DNA from: Serratia symbiotica
GTDB taxonomy: Bacteria; Pseudomonadota; Gammaproteobacteria; Enterobacterales; Enterobacteriaceae
Length of the DNA: 64,000 bases
Assembly (NCBI RefSeq): GCF_000821185.2
Contig: NZ_CP050855.1
Coordinates: 496,001-560,000 of the forward strand
Reading direction: 5' to 3'
Position numbers and translations under genes: made by a program. Under the pieces are notes generated by a model that had not been told where the DNA came from, made no database searches, and saw nothing but the letters and a program-made list of their open reading frames with translations. How positions within the stretch are numbered: position 1 is the stretch's first letter; every line of letters begins with the position of its first letter. This document shows positions 8,484 to 19,275 of this stretch, one piece after another.

Positions 8484-8510
8484 TGCACAATAGTGCACAA
8501 ATTTGCACAA
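8484..8510. promoter_or_regulatory. Three TGCACAA boxes at exact 10-bp spacing
   Basis: TGCACAA at 8484, 8494 and 8504, one per helical turn, followed at once by a run of seven T. Same-face phasing is typical of a cooperative operator or integrase/excisionase arm sites. No gene starts close by on the plus strand, so the controlled promoter is unclear. Confidence 0.4.
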
Positions 8511-8954
8511 TTTTTTTGATGGTGTTTATGCCCTTTCCGCCCGCTGCTGGCGCTGGCTGAGGCCGGATCGCCAGATGCACGAAAAATGAAGCAAATGTCG
8601 CGCGCAGGTGACGGGGGAACAGCCCACGCGACGGGGCGCGGGACGGTGAGCCAGTAATATTTTGCCGTCAGAATCAATGTACGTGTTGTGGGGCACATTT
8701 CAGAACGGGGATCATGCGCGGAGCAGGATTGAGGCTGCGCCCCTCACAGTGGCTTACACGCGCTGAATGAAGATGAAATTATTTTTCCACAGACTGCCCG
8801 CAGGCTGAGGAACCTCCCTGCACGGGGCGTGTGGGCTGGTGAATAATTTTGAATGGATTGCTGCAAAGATTTTTATTGCAGGCCGGATGTTGTTGTCATG
8901 CCCTGCCTGAATCATAATATCGGCGAGTTCAACTCCCACAGGGGAGCTATCATC

Positions 8955-9149
8955 ATGTTTCGTTGTCCCTTCTGCGGCGCTATGGCCCGCACCCGTACCA
9001 GTCGCCGCCTGAGCGATCACACCATACGCCAGTATCATCAGTGCCAGAATCTGGAATGTAGTGAGAGCTTTACCACACTGAACGCCTTTGAACGCCGGGT
9101 CAGTAGTCGTGACGCACCGGCGATGCTTCCGCCTGCGGCGGGAGATTGA
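8955..9149 (+). CDS. Ogr/Delta-type late gene activator
   Basis: A 64-residue zinc-finger transcription activator of the P2 Ogr / P4 Delta family. The start at ATG 8955 is supported by GGGGAGC 7 bases upstream and by the family N-terminus MFRCPFCG. Zinc ligands Cys4, Cys7, Cys30 and Cys35 give the family pattern CX2C-X22-CX4C, followed by the conserved ECSESFTTLNAFER. Such proteins switch on late promoters through the RNA polymerase alpha subunit. It precedes the capsid genes, which would be its targets, although I did not find a clear TGT-N12-ACA activator site. Confidence 0.9.
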   Translation: MFRCPFCGAMARTRTSRRLSDHTIRQYHQCQNLECSESFTTLNAFERRVSSRDAPAMLPPAAGD

Positions 9150-9192
9150 AGCGTCAATGTGTGCTGTTCCCCCGCCCGTTCCGGGCGGGGTG

Positions 9193-9426
9193 TTATCCTT
9201 CCCTCGCATTACCTGCCAGCACGTCATTTATCAGGGTATCCAGACTCTGATAACGGCCCGCACTGCTGTTTACCGCCTGCTCCATGCCCTGCCGGGCCAG
9301 TCTTATCACACACCCTGAATAGCTGAGCGAATGCTGTTCGCACAGCCTGCGGATCTGTTCGTCCAGTTCGTGGGGGACTCTGACCGCACGCAGTACGGAT
9401 TTACCGTTTCTTGCCGGGCTGTACAT
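9193..9426 (-). CDS. Ribbon-helix-helix (CopG/Arc-like) protein
   Basis: 77 residues on the opposite strand to its neighbours. VLRAVRVPHELDEQIRRLCEQHSLSYSGCVIRLARQG has the beta strand-helix-helix layout of Arc/MetJ/CopG repressors. It probably regulates the divergent late gene at 9624 or its own promoter in the ~200-bp gap between them. It could instead be a lone antitoxin; no toxin gene lies next to it. Confidence 0.65.
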   Translation of the reverse strand: MYSPARNGKSVLRAVRVPHELDEQIRRLCEQHSLSYSGCVIRLARQGMEQAVNSSAGRYQSLDTLINDVLAGNAREG

Positions 9427-9623
9427 GATTTTCCTGCCTTTGTCAGTGCTCTGTGTCCGGCATTATCCGGTGATTATTTTGCCCTGTTATACAGTTTCGG
9501 GTCTTGCCTGCGGCTGACAACAAAAGCGCCGCGACATCCCTTCTGATTCTGGTGAACCATAAAGGCCATACCGGCAGGCAGAGTGCGTGCCGTGGTAACT
9601 GTATTACATCAGGAATCAGGACT

Positions 9624-10346
9624 ATGAAAATGACACCCGAACTTACCCGACTGGCAGAGAACGCCGCGACAGTGCGCCTCGAATTTGACGAGGCATATGG
9701 CCTGCTGCAAGCGAAACAGGCCACCGTGCAAAACCTGCTGGATACCCGTCAAAAGCTGGAGGAAGAAGCGGGCAGGCAGTCTGACGGATGGGAGCAGAGT
9801 CTGCTGGCGTCCGGTGGCGTTGAATGTGAAGACTCAGACAAAGCCACGCTGCTTGCCAGCCTGGCAAAAGATAAGCTGGGGCGTATCTCCCCGCTGATTG
9901 ATGCGGCCCGCGTGGAAGTGCTTAAGCTGCGCTATGACGCGGCTGATAAGGCCAGACGCTATGATTTTGCCTGGCGTGAACTGAGTACCGCGCTCATTCA
10001 GCCGGAGTGTGAAGCCCTGCTGAACAGCCTGCGCGACTCGCTGGTGATTGTGCGCGGTCTGTTTGCGCTTTCCCCGCTCCCCGCTCATGACTTTGATAAC
10101 CTGCTTGGCTCGCTGGTCAGGGATATCACCCGCGAGAATAACCTCACCCCCGCCCGCGACTATCTGGCTGCGGTGGCAGACGACAGCGAAAATGCGCTTC
10201 ATCTCTGGCCGGGTTCATTCCCGGAAAACATGCGTAACATCATGCGCCGCTCTCCGTCTGGCGCACAGATGGCGATGGCACGTAATGACCCGGAGAAGAT
10301 GCGTGCGCTTGCCGATGGCCGCGAGCCGTGCAAGGGCATGGGCTGA
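9624..10346 (+). CDS. Helical satellite protein, possibly Psu/scaffold-like
   Basis: 240 residues from ATG 9624, preceded by AGGAA eight bases upstream. An in-frame start 120 bases further up would add a non-helical leader and was rejected. The protein is almost all helical with charged heptad-like stretches (LLQAKQATVQNLLDTRQKLEEEA). It sits between the RHH gene and the capsid gene, where P4-like elements often carry a polarity-suppression or capsid-decoration protein, so a role on the capsid or in antitermination is possible. The sequence is not close enough to P4 Psu for a firm call. Confidence 0.6.
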   Translation: MKMTPELTRLAENAATVRLEFDEAYGLLQAKQATVQNLLDTRQKLEEEAGRQSDGWEQSLLASGGVECEDSDKATLLASLAKDKLGRISPLIDAARVEVLKLRYDAADKARRYDFAWRELSTALIQPECEALLNSLRDSLVIVRGLFALSPLPAHDFDNLLGSLVRDITRENNLTPARDYLAAVADDSENALHLWPGSFPENMRNIMRRSPSGAQMAMARNDPEKMRALADGREPCKGMG

Positions 10347-10365
10347 TAACTGAGAGGATAATGTT

Positions 10366-10541
10366 ATGGACTTTGCAACACGTATCCGGGCGCTCATTCA
10401 GCGTAACAAGCAGTTTGCGAGCGGTGCCTCACCGAAGGACAAAATTCTGATGGAGCAGGAAAATAAGAAGCTGGAAGCCGAACTTCACGGACGGCATGAC
10501 GGCGGGCACTCAGGGCAGCGGTTTTCTGCGGGCGAGGGGGT
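10366..10541 (+). CDS. 5' part of the capsid gene in the other frame
   Basis: Starts at ATG 10366 with GAGAGGA upstream and encodes a charged helix (DKILMEQENKKLEAELHG) and a Gly/His-rich linker. Around 10536-10541, at a GGGGG run, the plausible protein sequence moves to the capsid frame: beyond it this frame turns into improbable sequence and stops at 10674, while the other frame opens at 10500 and continues with DPNIFLPGPSGNNEALPQP into the capsid. A single missing G, or a -1 ribosomal slip on GGG, would join the two. Confidence 0.6.
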
Positions 10542-10610
10542 AATTCTTCAGATCCTAATATTTTCCTGCCCGGGCCTTCTGGTAACAATGAGGCTCTGCC
10601 GCAGCCGGTC

Positions 10611-11669
10611 ATGCTGGCCGGTGAGAGGCCCCGCGCAATGGCGACGGTTGTCACGCGCGTTATTGAAGCTCTGACTAACGAAGAAAGCGGTTCAATCGAT
10701 CTTACGTCAGGCTTTGTGTCAATCAATCACAGTAATACCAACCCGTCCCCGGTGCAGTCCGGGGCGCTGGCGGCGAACTACAGCGCGGAATTTCTGACCC
10801 GGATTAACGTCACCCCCGTGAAAGACGCCGAAGGGGAAAGCGTTATGGTGGGGTCAGGCGGATCGCTGGCCTACGTCAGCAATGGCAGTACGCGCCGGAA
10901 TCCACAGGCCGGGGCTGCACTGAAACCCCACCGCTACCAGTGCCAGAAGGTCAACTTTGACACCTGTATTTCATATGACGAACTGGATGCGTGGACGCAT
11001 CTTGAAAATTACCCGGAACTGGCTAAGGCGGCAGTTGATCAACAGCGCAACCTCGATCGCCTGTTAATCGGTTTTAACGGTACGCACTACGCCTATCTGT
11101 CCAGTCCTGAAAAGTATCCGAAGCGTCAGGATTGCGGCGTGGGCTGGCTAGAGAAGTACCGTCAGGAAGCGCCGGAGAGGGTTATCAGCGGGCTTTCAGT
11201 TGCAGGACGCAATGAAGACGGGCGGATCATCTCGCACGGCGATTACGGCACCGTTGACGCCCTTGTACTGGATGGCTGGCAATCGGCCATTACTCAGCAA
11301 TACCGTATGGATCTGGTATCGGTATGCAGCATGAATACACTTTTCAACAAGGAGTATCCGCTTGTGAATGCCGTGGCACCCAATCAGTCGAACAAGGAAA
11401 TGCTGGTCAATCAGATCCTGCTGAATAACCCGACGCTGGGCGGACTTCCCGCCGTTCCTGTGCCGCATTTCCCGGATAACGCGGTACTGGTTACATCCTT
11501 GCGAAATCTTTCCCTGTATTTCCTGAAAGGAGGCGGCAGGACGTTTGCGAAGAATGAGCCGGAATTTAATCGCCTGGCGGTTTATGAGTCGTGGAATGAA
11601 GCCTATATGGTGGAAAGATACGAGGCCGGTTGCCTGATTGATGAAATTAAATGGAATAGTGGTGATTGA
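10611..11669 (+). CDS. P2-family major capsid protein (GpN-like), frameshifted N-terminus
   Basis: A 352-residue frame clearly homologous to the phage P2 major capsid protein GpN. Shared landmarks in order: EFLTRINVTPV, the NFDTCISYDELDAW segment, VGWLEKYRQEAPERV, LPAVPVPHFPDNAVL and the C-terminal YESWNEAYMVERYEAGCL. The frame is open back to 10500, and the ATG at 10611 has no ribosome site, so the true start is probably 10366 through the frameshift described there. P4 satellites normally borrow the capsid of a P2 helper; a resident capsid gene is unusual. No portal, terminase or tail genes are present, so self-assembly of a whole phage is excluded. Confidence 0.88.
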   Translation: MLAGERPRAMATVVTRVIEALTNEESGSIDLTSGFVSINHSNTNPSPVQSGALAANYSAEFLTRINVTPVKDAEGESVMVGSGGSLAYVSNGSTRRNPQAGAALKPHRYQCQKVNFDTCISYDELDAWTHLENYPELAKAAVDQQRNLDRLLIGFNGTHYAYLSSPEKYPKRQDCGVGWLEKYRQEAPERVISGLSVAGRNEDGRIISHGDYGTVDALVLDGWQSAITQQYRMDLVSVCSMNTLFNKEYPLVNAVAPNQSNKEMLVNQILLNNPTLGGLPAVPVPHFPDNAVLVTSLRNLSLYFLKGGGRTFAKNEPEFNRLAVYESWNEAYMVERYEAGCLIDEIKWNSGD

Positions 11670-11769
11670 AAATTGCGCAGTTGACCACGGGCTGGCGATT
11701 CAGGGCTGATTCATGAGTGCAAATTAGTTGATTTTTATAGTGATAAATCACTTTGATATCAACACAGAA

Positions 11770-11788
11770 GTAGCCTATAGGTAGCCTA
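11770..11788. repeat. Direct repeat GTAGCCTA near the island end
   Basis: GTAGCCTA at 11770 and 11781, 11 bp apart (about one helical turn), about 50 bp from the tRNA 3' end. Position and phasing suit arm-type integrase or excisionase sites; not proven. Confidence 0.35.
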
Positions 11789-11797
11789 GGAAACACG

Positions 11798-11827
11798 AAG
11801 GGGGTGCGATTTTTATCGTAACCCCTT
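11798..11827 (+). terminator. Terminator hairpin at the island/tRNA boundary
   Basis: Stem AAGGGG(G)T with ACCCCTT, an inner CGAT/ATCG pairing, then GTTTTATTT on the plus strand. It would end transcription of the capsid gene before it runs antisense into the tRNA. It could also work on the minus strand after the tRNA. Confidence 0.6.
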
Positions 11828-11835
11828 GTTTTATT

Positions 11836-11911
11836 TGGTGGCCCCTACTGGACTTGAACCAGTGACCAAGCGATTATGAGTCGCCTGCTCTAACCACTGA
11901 GCTAAGGGGCC
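11836..11911 (-). tRNA. ileX: tRNA-Ile (anticodon CAU, lysidine-modified type)
   Basis: 76 nt including encoded CCA. The acceptor stem GGCCCCU pairs with AGGGGCC. The anticodon loop CUCAUAA gives anticodon CAU, but the body matches E. coli ileX rather than a Met tRNA, so C34 is expected to be modified to lysidine by TilS and to read AUA. The island abuts its 3' end, the usual target of P4-type integrases. A second copy of the 3' end, the other attachment site, is not seen in the first 70 bases and must lie left of the window. Confidence 0.93.
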
Positions 11912-12302
11912 GGGCGGCGGGATTATACGGTAATGCTTCGGCTAAAGTCTACCGTTGCCTACTCGTATGTTGCTTTTCTGCTCAACCCTAGCCTGTTGTT
12001 ATTGCTGGTGGATTTTTTGATGACCGCTGTAAATTCTTTTAGTGGACGCCCGCTGCCCGTCAAGCTCCTGATGTCTAACCTGCATGGGGTGTTTGGCACA
12101 AATTGTTTTCATCTTGAAAGTACTCGGCAGATAACGCCTGGGTAAGCGAGGCTGCAGATATGTGCCAGCAAGGCATTCTGTATGGGCAAGCATAGAGAGA
12201 AGATCTCACTTAATTGGTGCGCAAAGTCGTTCACCTCTCTCTATACCTATCCCGTTTTCTGGAAACCAAATCGGAGTTTTTTATTTTCGCTGACAATGAG
12301 CC
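11912..12302. other. tRNA-rpoD spacer, no gene seen
   Basis: About 390 bp with no convincing coding sequence. In E. coli the mug gene lies between rpoD and ileX; it is not recognisable here. An inverted repeat, TAGAGAGA (12193-12200) and TCTCTCTA (12236-12243), lies about 60 bp after the rpoD stop and may mark the operon's transcript end, although it lacks a U-run. Confidence 0.5.
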
Positions 12303-14126
<1,824 letters not shown>

Positions 14127-14281
14127 AAGACGGTTCCACACTTCAGAGTATTTGGGTTGGTGTCGGTCGGCGAAACCGCCAACAATAGCATTTGGGGTAT
14201 TTTTGTTATTGCCGCGCCCCACTATGGCGGCATATTGCAGGGCTATGCCCTCGCATTTATCAGCACTTAAGCCGTTGGTGT

Positions 14282-16030
14282 TCAGTTTTTCTTCGCTAAG
14301 ATCTGGTTAAGTGAACGTACTTCTTCGCGTTCTTCCTGGCTCAGTCCATGGGTTCTAGCTTGTGCGATCAGCGCCTCCAGCCGCTGTTCCAATACTGAGT
14401 CATACAGGCTAGCTAACGTATCCAAAAAGGTTTGCTCCACCCTGTCATCAACGATCATATGGTTCCATGTCGCCAAGGTTTCAAGCTGCTGGCTTAATTT
14501 GTTATCGCGATACAGTTCTAACAATTGCCCAGTGGTCAACCCCGGCTGCGCCAAACAGGTCTGTACCAGTTCGACAAACAGCGGCAACCCCGCCTGTTTA
14601 GTTTGCTCCAATCCTTCAAGCGAAGGAATAAGTGTAGCCAGCCGTGGGTTTTGCACCAGTAACCCTATCAGTATACGCATGGTTGTGCGTTTTAGTTGAG
14701 GTGCCTGGTAAGGGCTTGCATTTTCAACCTGCTTACTTAGCAACTTCTCCAGTTGGAATTCATCAGGCATGCCTAATTTTTGACCCAGTTGTTGTCGTAA
14801 ATACAGACGCAATGTTTCACTGGGTATTTGGCTTATCATCGGAATTGCCAACGAACTCAGCTTGGTTCGCCCATCCGGGCTGCTCAGATCCACTTGTGGC
14901 ATCAAAGTTTCAAACAAGAAAGTGGAAAGTGGCTGTGCCAGTTCCATCCGTTGTTCGAAAACTGTCTTGCCCTCTTTGCGCACCAGCGTGTCCGGGTCTT
15001 CGCCATCGGGCAAAAACATGAACCGCAACTGCCGCCCATCGTTCAGATAAGGCAGCGTGGTTTCCAGCGCCCGCCAGGCCGCTTCACGGCCAGCTCGGTC
15101 GCCATCGTAGCAACAGATAACGTTATCGGTGGCACGGAACAGCAGTTGAATATGTTCAGCCGTCGTTGAGGTTCCAAGTGAGGCGACCGCATAATCGATA
15201 CCGTACTGTGCCAACGCCACCACATCCATATAGCCTTCCACTACCAGCACCCGTTGCAGGGTAGGATGGCTCTGCTGCGCTTCATACAGGCCGTACAATT
15301 GCCGACCCTTGTGAAATATTTCGGTTTCCGGCGAGTTCAAGTATTTCGGCATGCCATCACCTACCACGCGTCCGCCAAAGGCGATCACCCGCCCACGCTT
15401 ATCACGGATAGGGAACATCACGCGCTCACGGAAACGATCATACGATCGCCCCTGATCGTTAGTCACCAACATGCCAGCATCGTTCAAAGCGCTGCGCGCA
15501 TCATTGTCGCGACCAAAGCGCTTCAGTGCGATATCCCATCCTGCTGGGGAAAAGCCGATGGCGAAATGGCGGATAACGTCATCACTCAACCCACGCTGTT
15601 GCAGGTAGTTGCGCGCCAACGTGCCAGCGGGCTGATGCAGTGACTGCTGATAGAATGCGCTGAGTTGTTCCATCAGTTGATACAGGCTTTGCCGCTGATG
15701 GCGTTCGATTTGGGTCAGCCCGGTACCTGCCTCGTAGGGCACTTCCAGCCCGTGCATGGTCGCCAGTTCTTCGATGGTTTCGACAAACTCAAGCCTGTCG
15801 TAATTCATCAAGAAATCGACAGCGTTACCGTGCGCACCACACCCAAAACAGTAATAAAACTGCTTTTCGCCATTAACGGTAAAAGAAGGCGTCTTTTCAT
15901 GGTGGAACGGACAACACGCATGATAGTTTTTGCCTTGCTTTTTCAGCTTCACACGTGCGTCGATCAGATCGACGATGTCAGTGCGAGCCAGCAAGTCATT
16001 GATAAATACGCGCGGAATTCGTCCAGCCAT
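14282..16030 (-). CDS. dnaG: DNA primase DnaG
   Basis: A 582-residue replicative primase that makes RNA primers for Okazaki fragments and works with DnaB at the fork. The CHC2 zinc finger has Cys40, His43, Cys61 and Cys64. The Toprim core shows [11 protein letters not shown] and the [14 protein letters not shown] metal-binding motif. The C-terminal ~140 residues form the DnaB-binding helical domain. Length matches E. coli (581). It lies in the operon between rpsU and rpoD, about 155 bp from rpoD. Confidence 0.98.
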   Translation of the reverse strand: MAGRIPRVFINDLLARTDIVDLIDARVKLKKQGKNYHACCPFHHEKTPSFTVNGEKQFYYCFGCGAHGNAVDFLMNYDRLEFVETIEELATMHGLEVPYEAGTGLTQIERHQRQSLYQLMEQLSAFYQQSLHQPAGTLARNYLQQRGLSDDVIRHFAIGFSPAGWDIALKRFGRDNDARSALNDAGMLVTNDQGRSYDRFRERVMFPIRDKRGRVIAFGGRVVGDGMPKYLNSPETEIFHKGRQLYGLYEAQQSHPTLQRVLVVEGYMDVVALAQYGIDYAVASLGTSTTAEHIQLLFRATDNVICCYDGDRAGREAAWRALETTLPYLNDGRQLRFMFLPDGEDPDTLVRKEGKTVFEQRMELAQPLSTFLFETLMPQVDLSSPDGRTKLSSLAIPMISQIPSETLRLYLRQQLGQKLGMPDEFQLEKLLSKQVENASPYQAPQLKRTTMRILIGLLVQNPRLATLIPSLEGLEQTKQAGLPLFVELVQTCLAQPGLTTGQLLELYRDNKLSQQLETLATWNHMIVDDRVEQTFLDTLASLYDSVLEQRLEALIAQARTHGLSQEEREEVRSLNQILAKKN

Positions 16031-16069
16031 AAGCCCTACTTCACTAGCCTATAAACGAGAACAAGCCGC

Positions 16070-16088
16070 GCATTCCTTTCGGAAATGC
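16070..16088 (-). promoter_or_regulatory. Small hairpin in the rpsU-dnaG spacer
   Basis: GCATTTCC and GGAATGC around a GAAA loop on the minus strand, about 40 bp ahead of dnaG. In E. coli this spacer carries a partial terminator that lowers dnaG relative to rpsU; this hairpin could serve the same purpose. It has no U-run. Confidence 0.3.
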
Positions 16089-16171
16089 ACGGCCTTCGTA
16101 TGCAACTACTCAGTCTGCGCGATGTTGAAAATCAGAAACTCACGCGGCGGGATAACGATATCCCCGAAGAA

Positions 16172-16719
<548 letters not shown>

Positions 16720-17733
16720 ATGCGAGTACTGGGTATAGAAACATCCTGCGATGAAACCGGAATTGCAGTGTATGACCAACAAGCCGGTTTATTGGCTAAC
16801 CAATTATACAGTCAGGTGAAGCTGCATGCCGACTACGGCGGCGTGGTGCCGGAACTGGCCTCCCGAGATCATGTGCGCAAAACCGTGCCGCTGATCCAGG
16901 CGGCGCTAAAGGAAGCTAACCTGTCCGCAGCCGATATCAACGGCGTTGCCTATACTGCCGGGCCAGGCCTAGTGGGGGCGCTACTGGTTGGAGCCTCCGT
17001 AGGCCGCGCGTTGGCTTTCGCCTGGAATGTGCCAGCGGTGCCAGTACACCATATGGAAGGCCACCTGTTGGCACCGATGTTGGAAGACAACCCACCCGCT
17101 TTCCCTTTTGTCGCGCTGTTGGTCTCAGGGGGCCATACCCAATTGATCAGCGTTACTGGCATAGGTAAATACGAACTGCTGGGCGAATCGATCGACGACG
17201 CTGCTGGCGAGGCATTCGATAAAACCGCCAAACTACTTGGGTTGGATTATCCCGGTGGGCCGATGCTGTCAAAGATGGCACAGCAGGGGGGGGCAGATCG
17301 CTTTACCTTCCCACGGCCGATGACCGATCGTCCGGGGTTAGACTTCAGCTTCTCTGGGCTGAAAACCTTCGCTGCCAACACCATTCGATCCAACGGTGGC
17401 GACGATCAGACGTGCGCCGACATCGCCCGCGCTTTTGAGGACGCCGTGGTGGATACGTTGGCAATCAAATGCAAACGCGCATTGGAGCAAACCGGTTTCA
17501 AAAACTTAGTGATGGCTGGCGGTGTCAGCGCCAACCGCACGTTGCGCACCAAACTGGCGGCGATGATGCAAAAACGCGGTGCAGAGGTGTTCTATGCCCG
17601 CCCACAATTTTGTACCGACAACGGTGCGATGATCGCCTATGCCGGCATGGTGCGGTTGAAAAGCGGTGCTGACCAGGAACTGAGCGTTTCGGTACGGCCA
17701 CGCTGGCCGTTGGCGGAACTACCCGCTGTGTAA
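16720..17733 (+). CDS. tsaD: tRNA N6-threonylcarbamoyladenosine synthase subunit TsaD
   Basis: A 337-residue ASKHA-fold enzyme. With TsaB and TsaE it transfers threonylcarbamoyl from TC-AMP to A37 of ANN-decoding tRNAs. Start at ATG 16720 ([16 protein letters not shown]), as in E. coli; the upstream in-frame GTG is rejected. Metal-binding HMEGH ([10 protein letters not shown]), the VSGGHTQL phosphate motif and C-terminal [11 protein letters not shown] are intact. It is divergent from rpsU, the conserved gamma-proteobacterial arrangement. Confidence 0.98.
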   Translation: MRVLGIETSCDETGIAVYDQQAGLLANQLYSQVKLHADYGGVVPELASRDHVRKTVPLIQAALKEANLSAADINGVAYTAGPGLVGALLVGASVGRALAFAWNVPAVPVHHMEGHLLAPMLEDNPPAFPFVALLVSGGHTQLISVTGIGKYELLGESIDDAAGEAFDKTAKLLGLDYPGGPMLSKMAQQGGADRFTFPRPMTDRPGLDFSFSGLKTFAANTIRSNGGDDQTCADIARAFEDAVVDTLAIKCKRALEQTGFKNLVMAGGVSANRTLRTKLAAMMQKRGAEVFYARPQFCTDNGAMIAYAGMVRLKSGADQELSVSVRPRWPLAELPAV

Positions 17734-17763
17734 AGCAAAGGGTCGGGTGATCCGATCCTTCTG

Positions 17764-18402
17764 TTATTCATCTTCGGTTTTTTCGCTGTCCGTCGCATCG
17801 CTCTTATTCTTGCGGAGTTTACCCCAAATTTTCCCTTCCTGGCCACGCCATAGGCGCTGGATATTATCGTGATGGCGTACCAAGATCAGGCAAGAGAGCA
17901 TCGCCACCGGAAAGGTAAACTGCGGTTTGAACCACCAGACGTAGAACGGCGCGATCAGCGCACTCACTACGGCACCCAACGAAGAGTAACCACTGAGTAA
18001 TACCGTTAGTAGCCAGGTGCCAGTCATCAGACCAGCCAGATCCCAGCCGATCGGCGCAATAGCCCCAAAGGCTGTTGCTACGCCCTTGCCGCCACGGAAG
18101 TGGAAGAGCACCGGGTAGATATGTCCCAGGCAGGCGGCGATCGCCGTCAGCCCTAGATACAGCGGAGGAACCTCCAGCTTGTACGCCAGCCAGACTGGCA
18201 ACATGCCTTTCAGGATATCAAATGCCAGCACCGACGCTGCCGCAAGGCGACCGCCAACGCGCAAGACGTTAGTCGCTCCTGGATTCCCTGAGCCAAATTC
18301 ACGCGGATCAGGCAACCTGGCGATCCGGCAAACCAGGATCGCACTGGAGACTGAGCCACACAGATACGTAAAGATAATCATGCCAAGCGCGGTAGCACTC
18401 AT
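17764..18402 (-). CDS. plsY: Glycerol-3-phosphate acyltransferase PlsY
   Basis: A 212-residue inner-membrane enzyme that acylates glycerol-3-phosphate with acyl-phosphate, the first step of phospholipid synthesis. Start at ATG 18402; the longer frame adds 30 non-membrane residues. Family motifs present: [22 protein letters not shown] (phosphate-binding) and the last-loop RHHDNIQRL. Five or more hydrophobic helices are visible, with a charged C-terminal tail. It is convergent with tsaD and divergent from folB. Confidence 0.97.
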   Translation of the reverse strand: MSATALGMIIFTYLCGSVSSAILVCRIARLPDPREFGSGNPGATNVLRVGGRLAAASVLAFDILKGMLPVWLAYKLEVPPLYLGLTAIAACLGHIYPVLFHFRGGKGVATAFGAIAPIGWDLAGLMTGTWLLTVLLSGYSSLGAVVSALIAPFYVWWFKPQFTFPVAMLSCLILVRHHDNIQRLWRGQEGKIWGKLRKNKSDATDSEKTEDE

Positions 18403-18509
18403 AACGCGATTCCGTTTAATAATGGTCGTTTTACTCGCAACATCTATGGATAATACGCATATTCCGCTGGAAGTGGTATCCGGCAAGGCCAAAAACAGAG
18501 AATGACGTG

Positions 18510-18869
18510 ATGGATATCGTTTTTATTGAAGAGCTTACCGTAATTACTACCATTGGCGTTTATGATTGGGAACAAAGCATCCGTCAGAAGCTGGTGTTCG
18601 ATATCGAAATGGGCTGGGATAACCGTAAGGCCGCAGCCAGTGACAACATCAACGACTGCCTGAGCTATGCTGATATCAGCGAAGCTATTATTCAGCATGT
18701 CGAGCCGAATTGTTTTGCCCTGGTGGAGCGAGTAGCGGAGGAGATATCGGAGATTTTGCTTCAACGTTTCAATTCGCCCTGGGTTCGTATCAAGGTCAGC
18801 AAACCGGGCGCTGTGGTACATGCCAGCCGGGTTGGTGTGATTATCGAACGTGGCACTCGTCCTGCGTAA
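18510..18869 (+). CDS. folB: Dihydroneopterin aldolase
   Basis: A 119-residue folate-pathway enzyme that converts dihydroneopterin to hydroxymethyl-dihydropterin and glycolaldehyde. Start at ATG 18510 ([11 protein letters not shown]); a GTG lies one codon earlier. Conserved features: GVYDWEQ with the substrate-binding Glu, [18 protein letters not shown] and [10 protein letters not shown]. It is followed immediately by the remains of uppP, its usual neighbour. Confidence 0.97.
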   Translation: MDIVFIEELTVITTIGVYDWEQSIRQKLVFDIEMGWDNRKAAASDNINDCLSYADISEAIIQHVEPNCFALVERVAEEISEILLQRFNSPWVRIKVSKPGAVVHASRVGVIIERGTRPA

Positions 18870-18871
18870 TA

Positions 18872-19250
18872 TTCTGGCATCCTCTGCTCGGCTCGATCGG
18901 CATTCATTCTGACGGTACCGATGATGATCGGTACCCGCAGTTTGGATCGGTATAAGAGCCTATTCCAGTAGGTGTACATTGTTGTCGCCAGTTCGGACGC
19001 AGACAGTGCGCAACAACCGGCGCGTACAGGGAATACGTGAGGAGGGGGAGCACTGCCCAGGGCCAAAATGGCAAATAAAATAACCTAATGGGATAGGCTC
19101 TAAGCATCTGCACTTCCTGACGATGGATGATTTACCGATTTTCGCCGTCAGTTTCGTGACCGCTTTTGCAGTGGGTCAGACGCATCTCATTAGTGCCGTT
19201 CGCCCTATCTCTTTAGCGCGAGCGTAGCGCCCTGGCTTATAGGATCTTTA
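18872..19250 (+). pseudogene. uppP: uppP/bacA remnant (undecaprenyl-diphosphatase), MITE-interrupted
   Basis: Only the C-terminal third survives. Before the MITE the frame reads LTVPMMIGTRSLDRYK; after it, HLHFLTMDDLPIFAVSFVTA. Joined across the MITE these align with the UppP stretch that in E. coli reads [20 protein letters not shown] and onward. About a dozen residues are then missing and the frame changes to RRISLVPFAL, equivalent to KRISFIPFAI. The N-terminal two thirds, including the active site, are deleted between folB and 18872. The gene recycles the undecaprenyl carrier lipid; other phosphatases (PgpB/YbjG types) must cover the role. Confidence 0.88.
18956..19100 (+). mobile_element. 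145-bp MITE, copy 1 (inside uppP)
   Basis: Ends GAGCCTATTCC... and ...GGGATAGGCTC form inverted repeats of about 18 bp. It is flanked by TAA on both sides (18953-18955 and 19101-19103). Removing the element and one TAA restores a continuous uppP reading frame, which fixes the boundaries and the 3-bp duplication. It has no coding capacity. Related to copies at 41428 and 44956. Confidence 0.88.
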
Positions 19251-19275
19251 TATGCTACCCAGCCATGCGGCTTCC

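Larger units (their letters stand above)
7843..8954. other. Long non-coding stretch between integrase and ogr-like gene
   Basis: About 1.1 kb without a convincing gene. It holds the iteron cluster (8045-8245), a tandem 8-bp GTTGCTCA repeat (8316-8337), a 10-bp-phased TGCACAA array (8484-8510) and GC-rich sequence of unknown role to the ogr ribosome site at 8941. Open frames on both strands here have no family resemblance. By analogy with P4 this would be the replication origin and packaging or control region. Confidence 0.6.

Noticed and set aside
8456..8698. 80-aa minus-strand frame before the ogr-like gene
   Set aside because: No start context or recognisable family; overlaps the phased TGCACAA array.
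8754..9227. 157-aa minus-strand frame over ogr
   Set aside because: Antisense to the well-supported Ogr/Delta gene and without domain features.
11933..12145. Possible mug remnant between tRNA-Ile and rpoD
   Set aside because: Mug is expected here from E. coli order, and one frame has an LLNPSL segment, but nothing else matches, so the evidence is too thin to call.
18761..19113. Small minus-strand frames across MITE copy 1
   Set aside because: They arise from the repeat sequence itself and also run through the uppP remnant; no conserved protein is seen.
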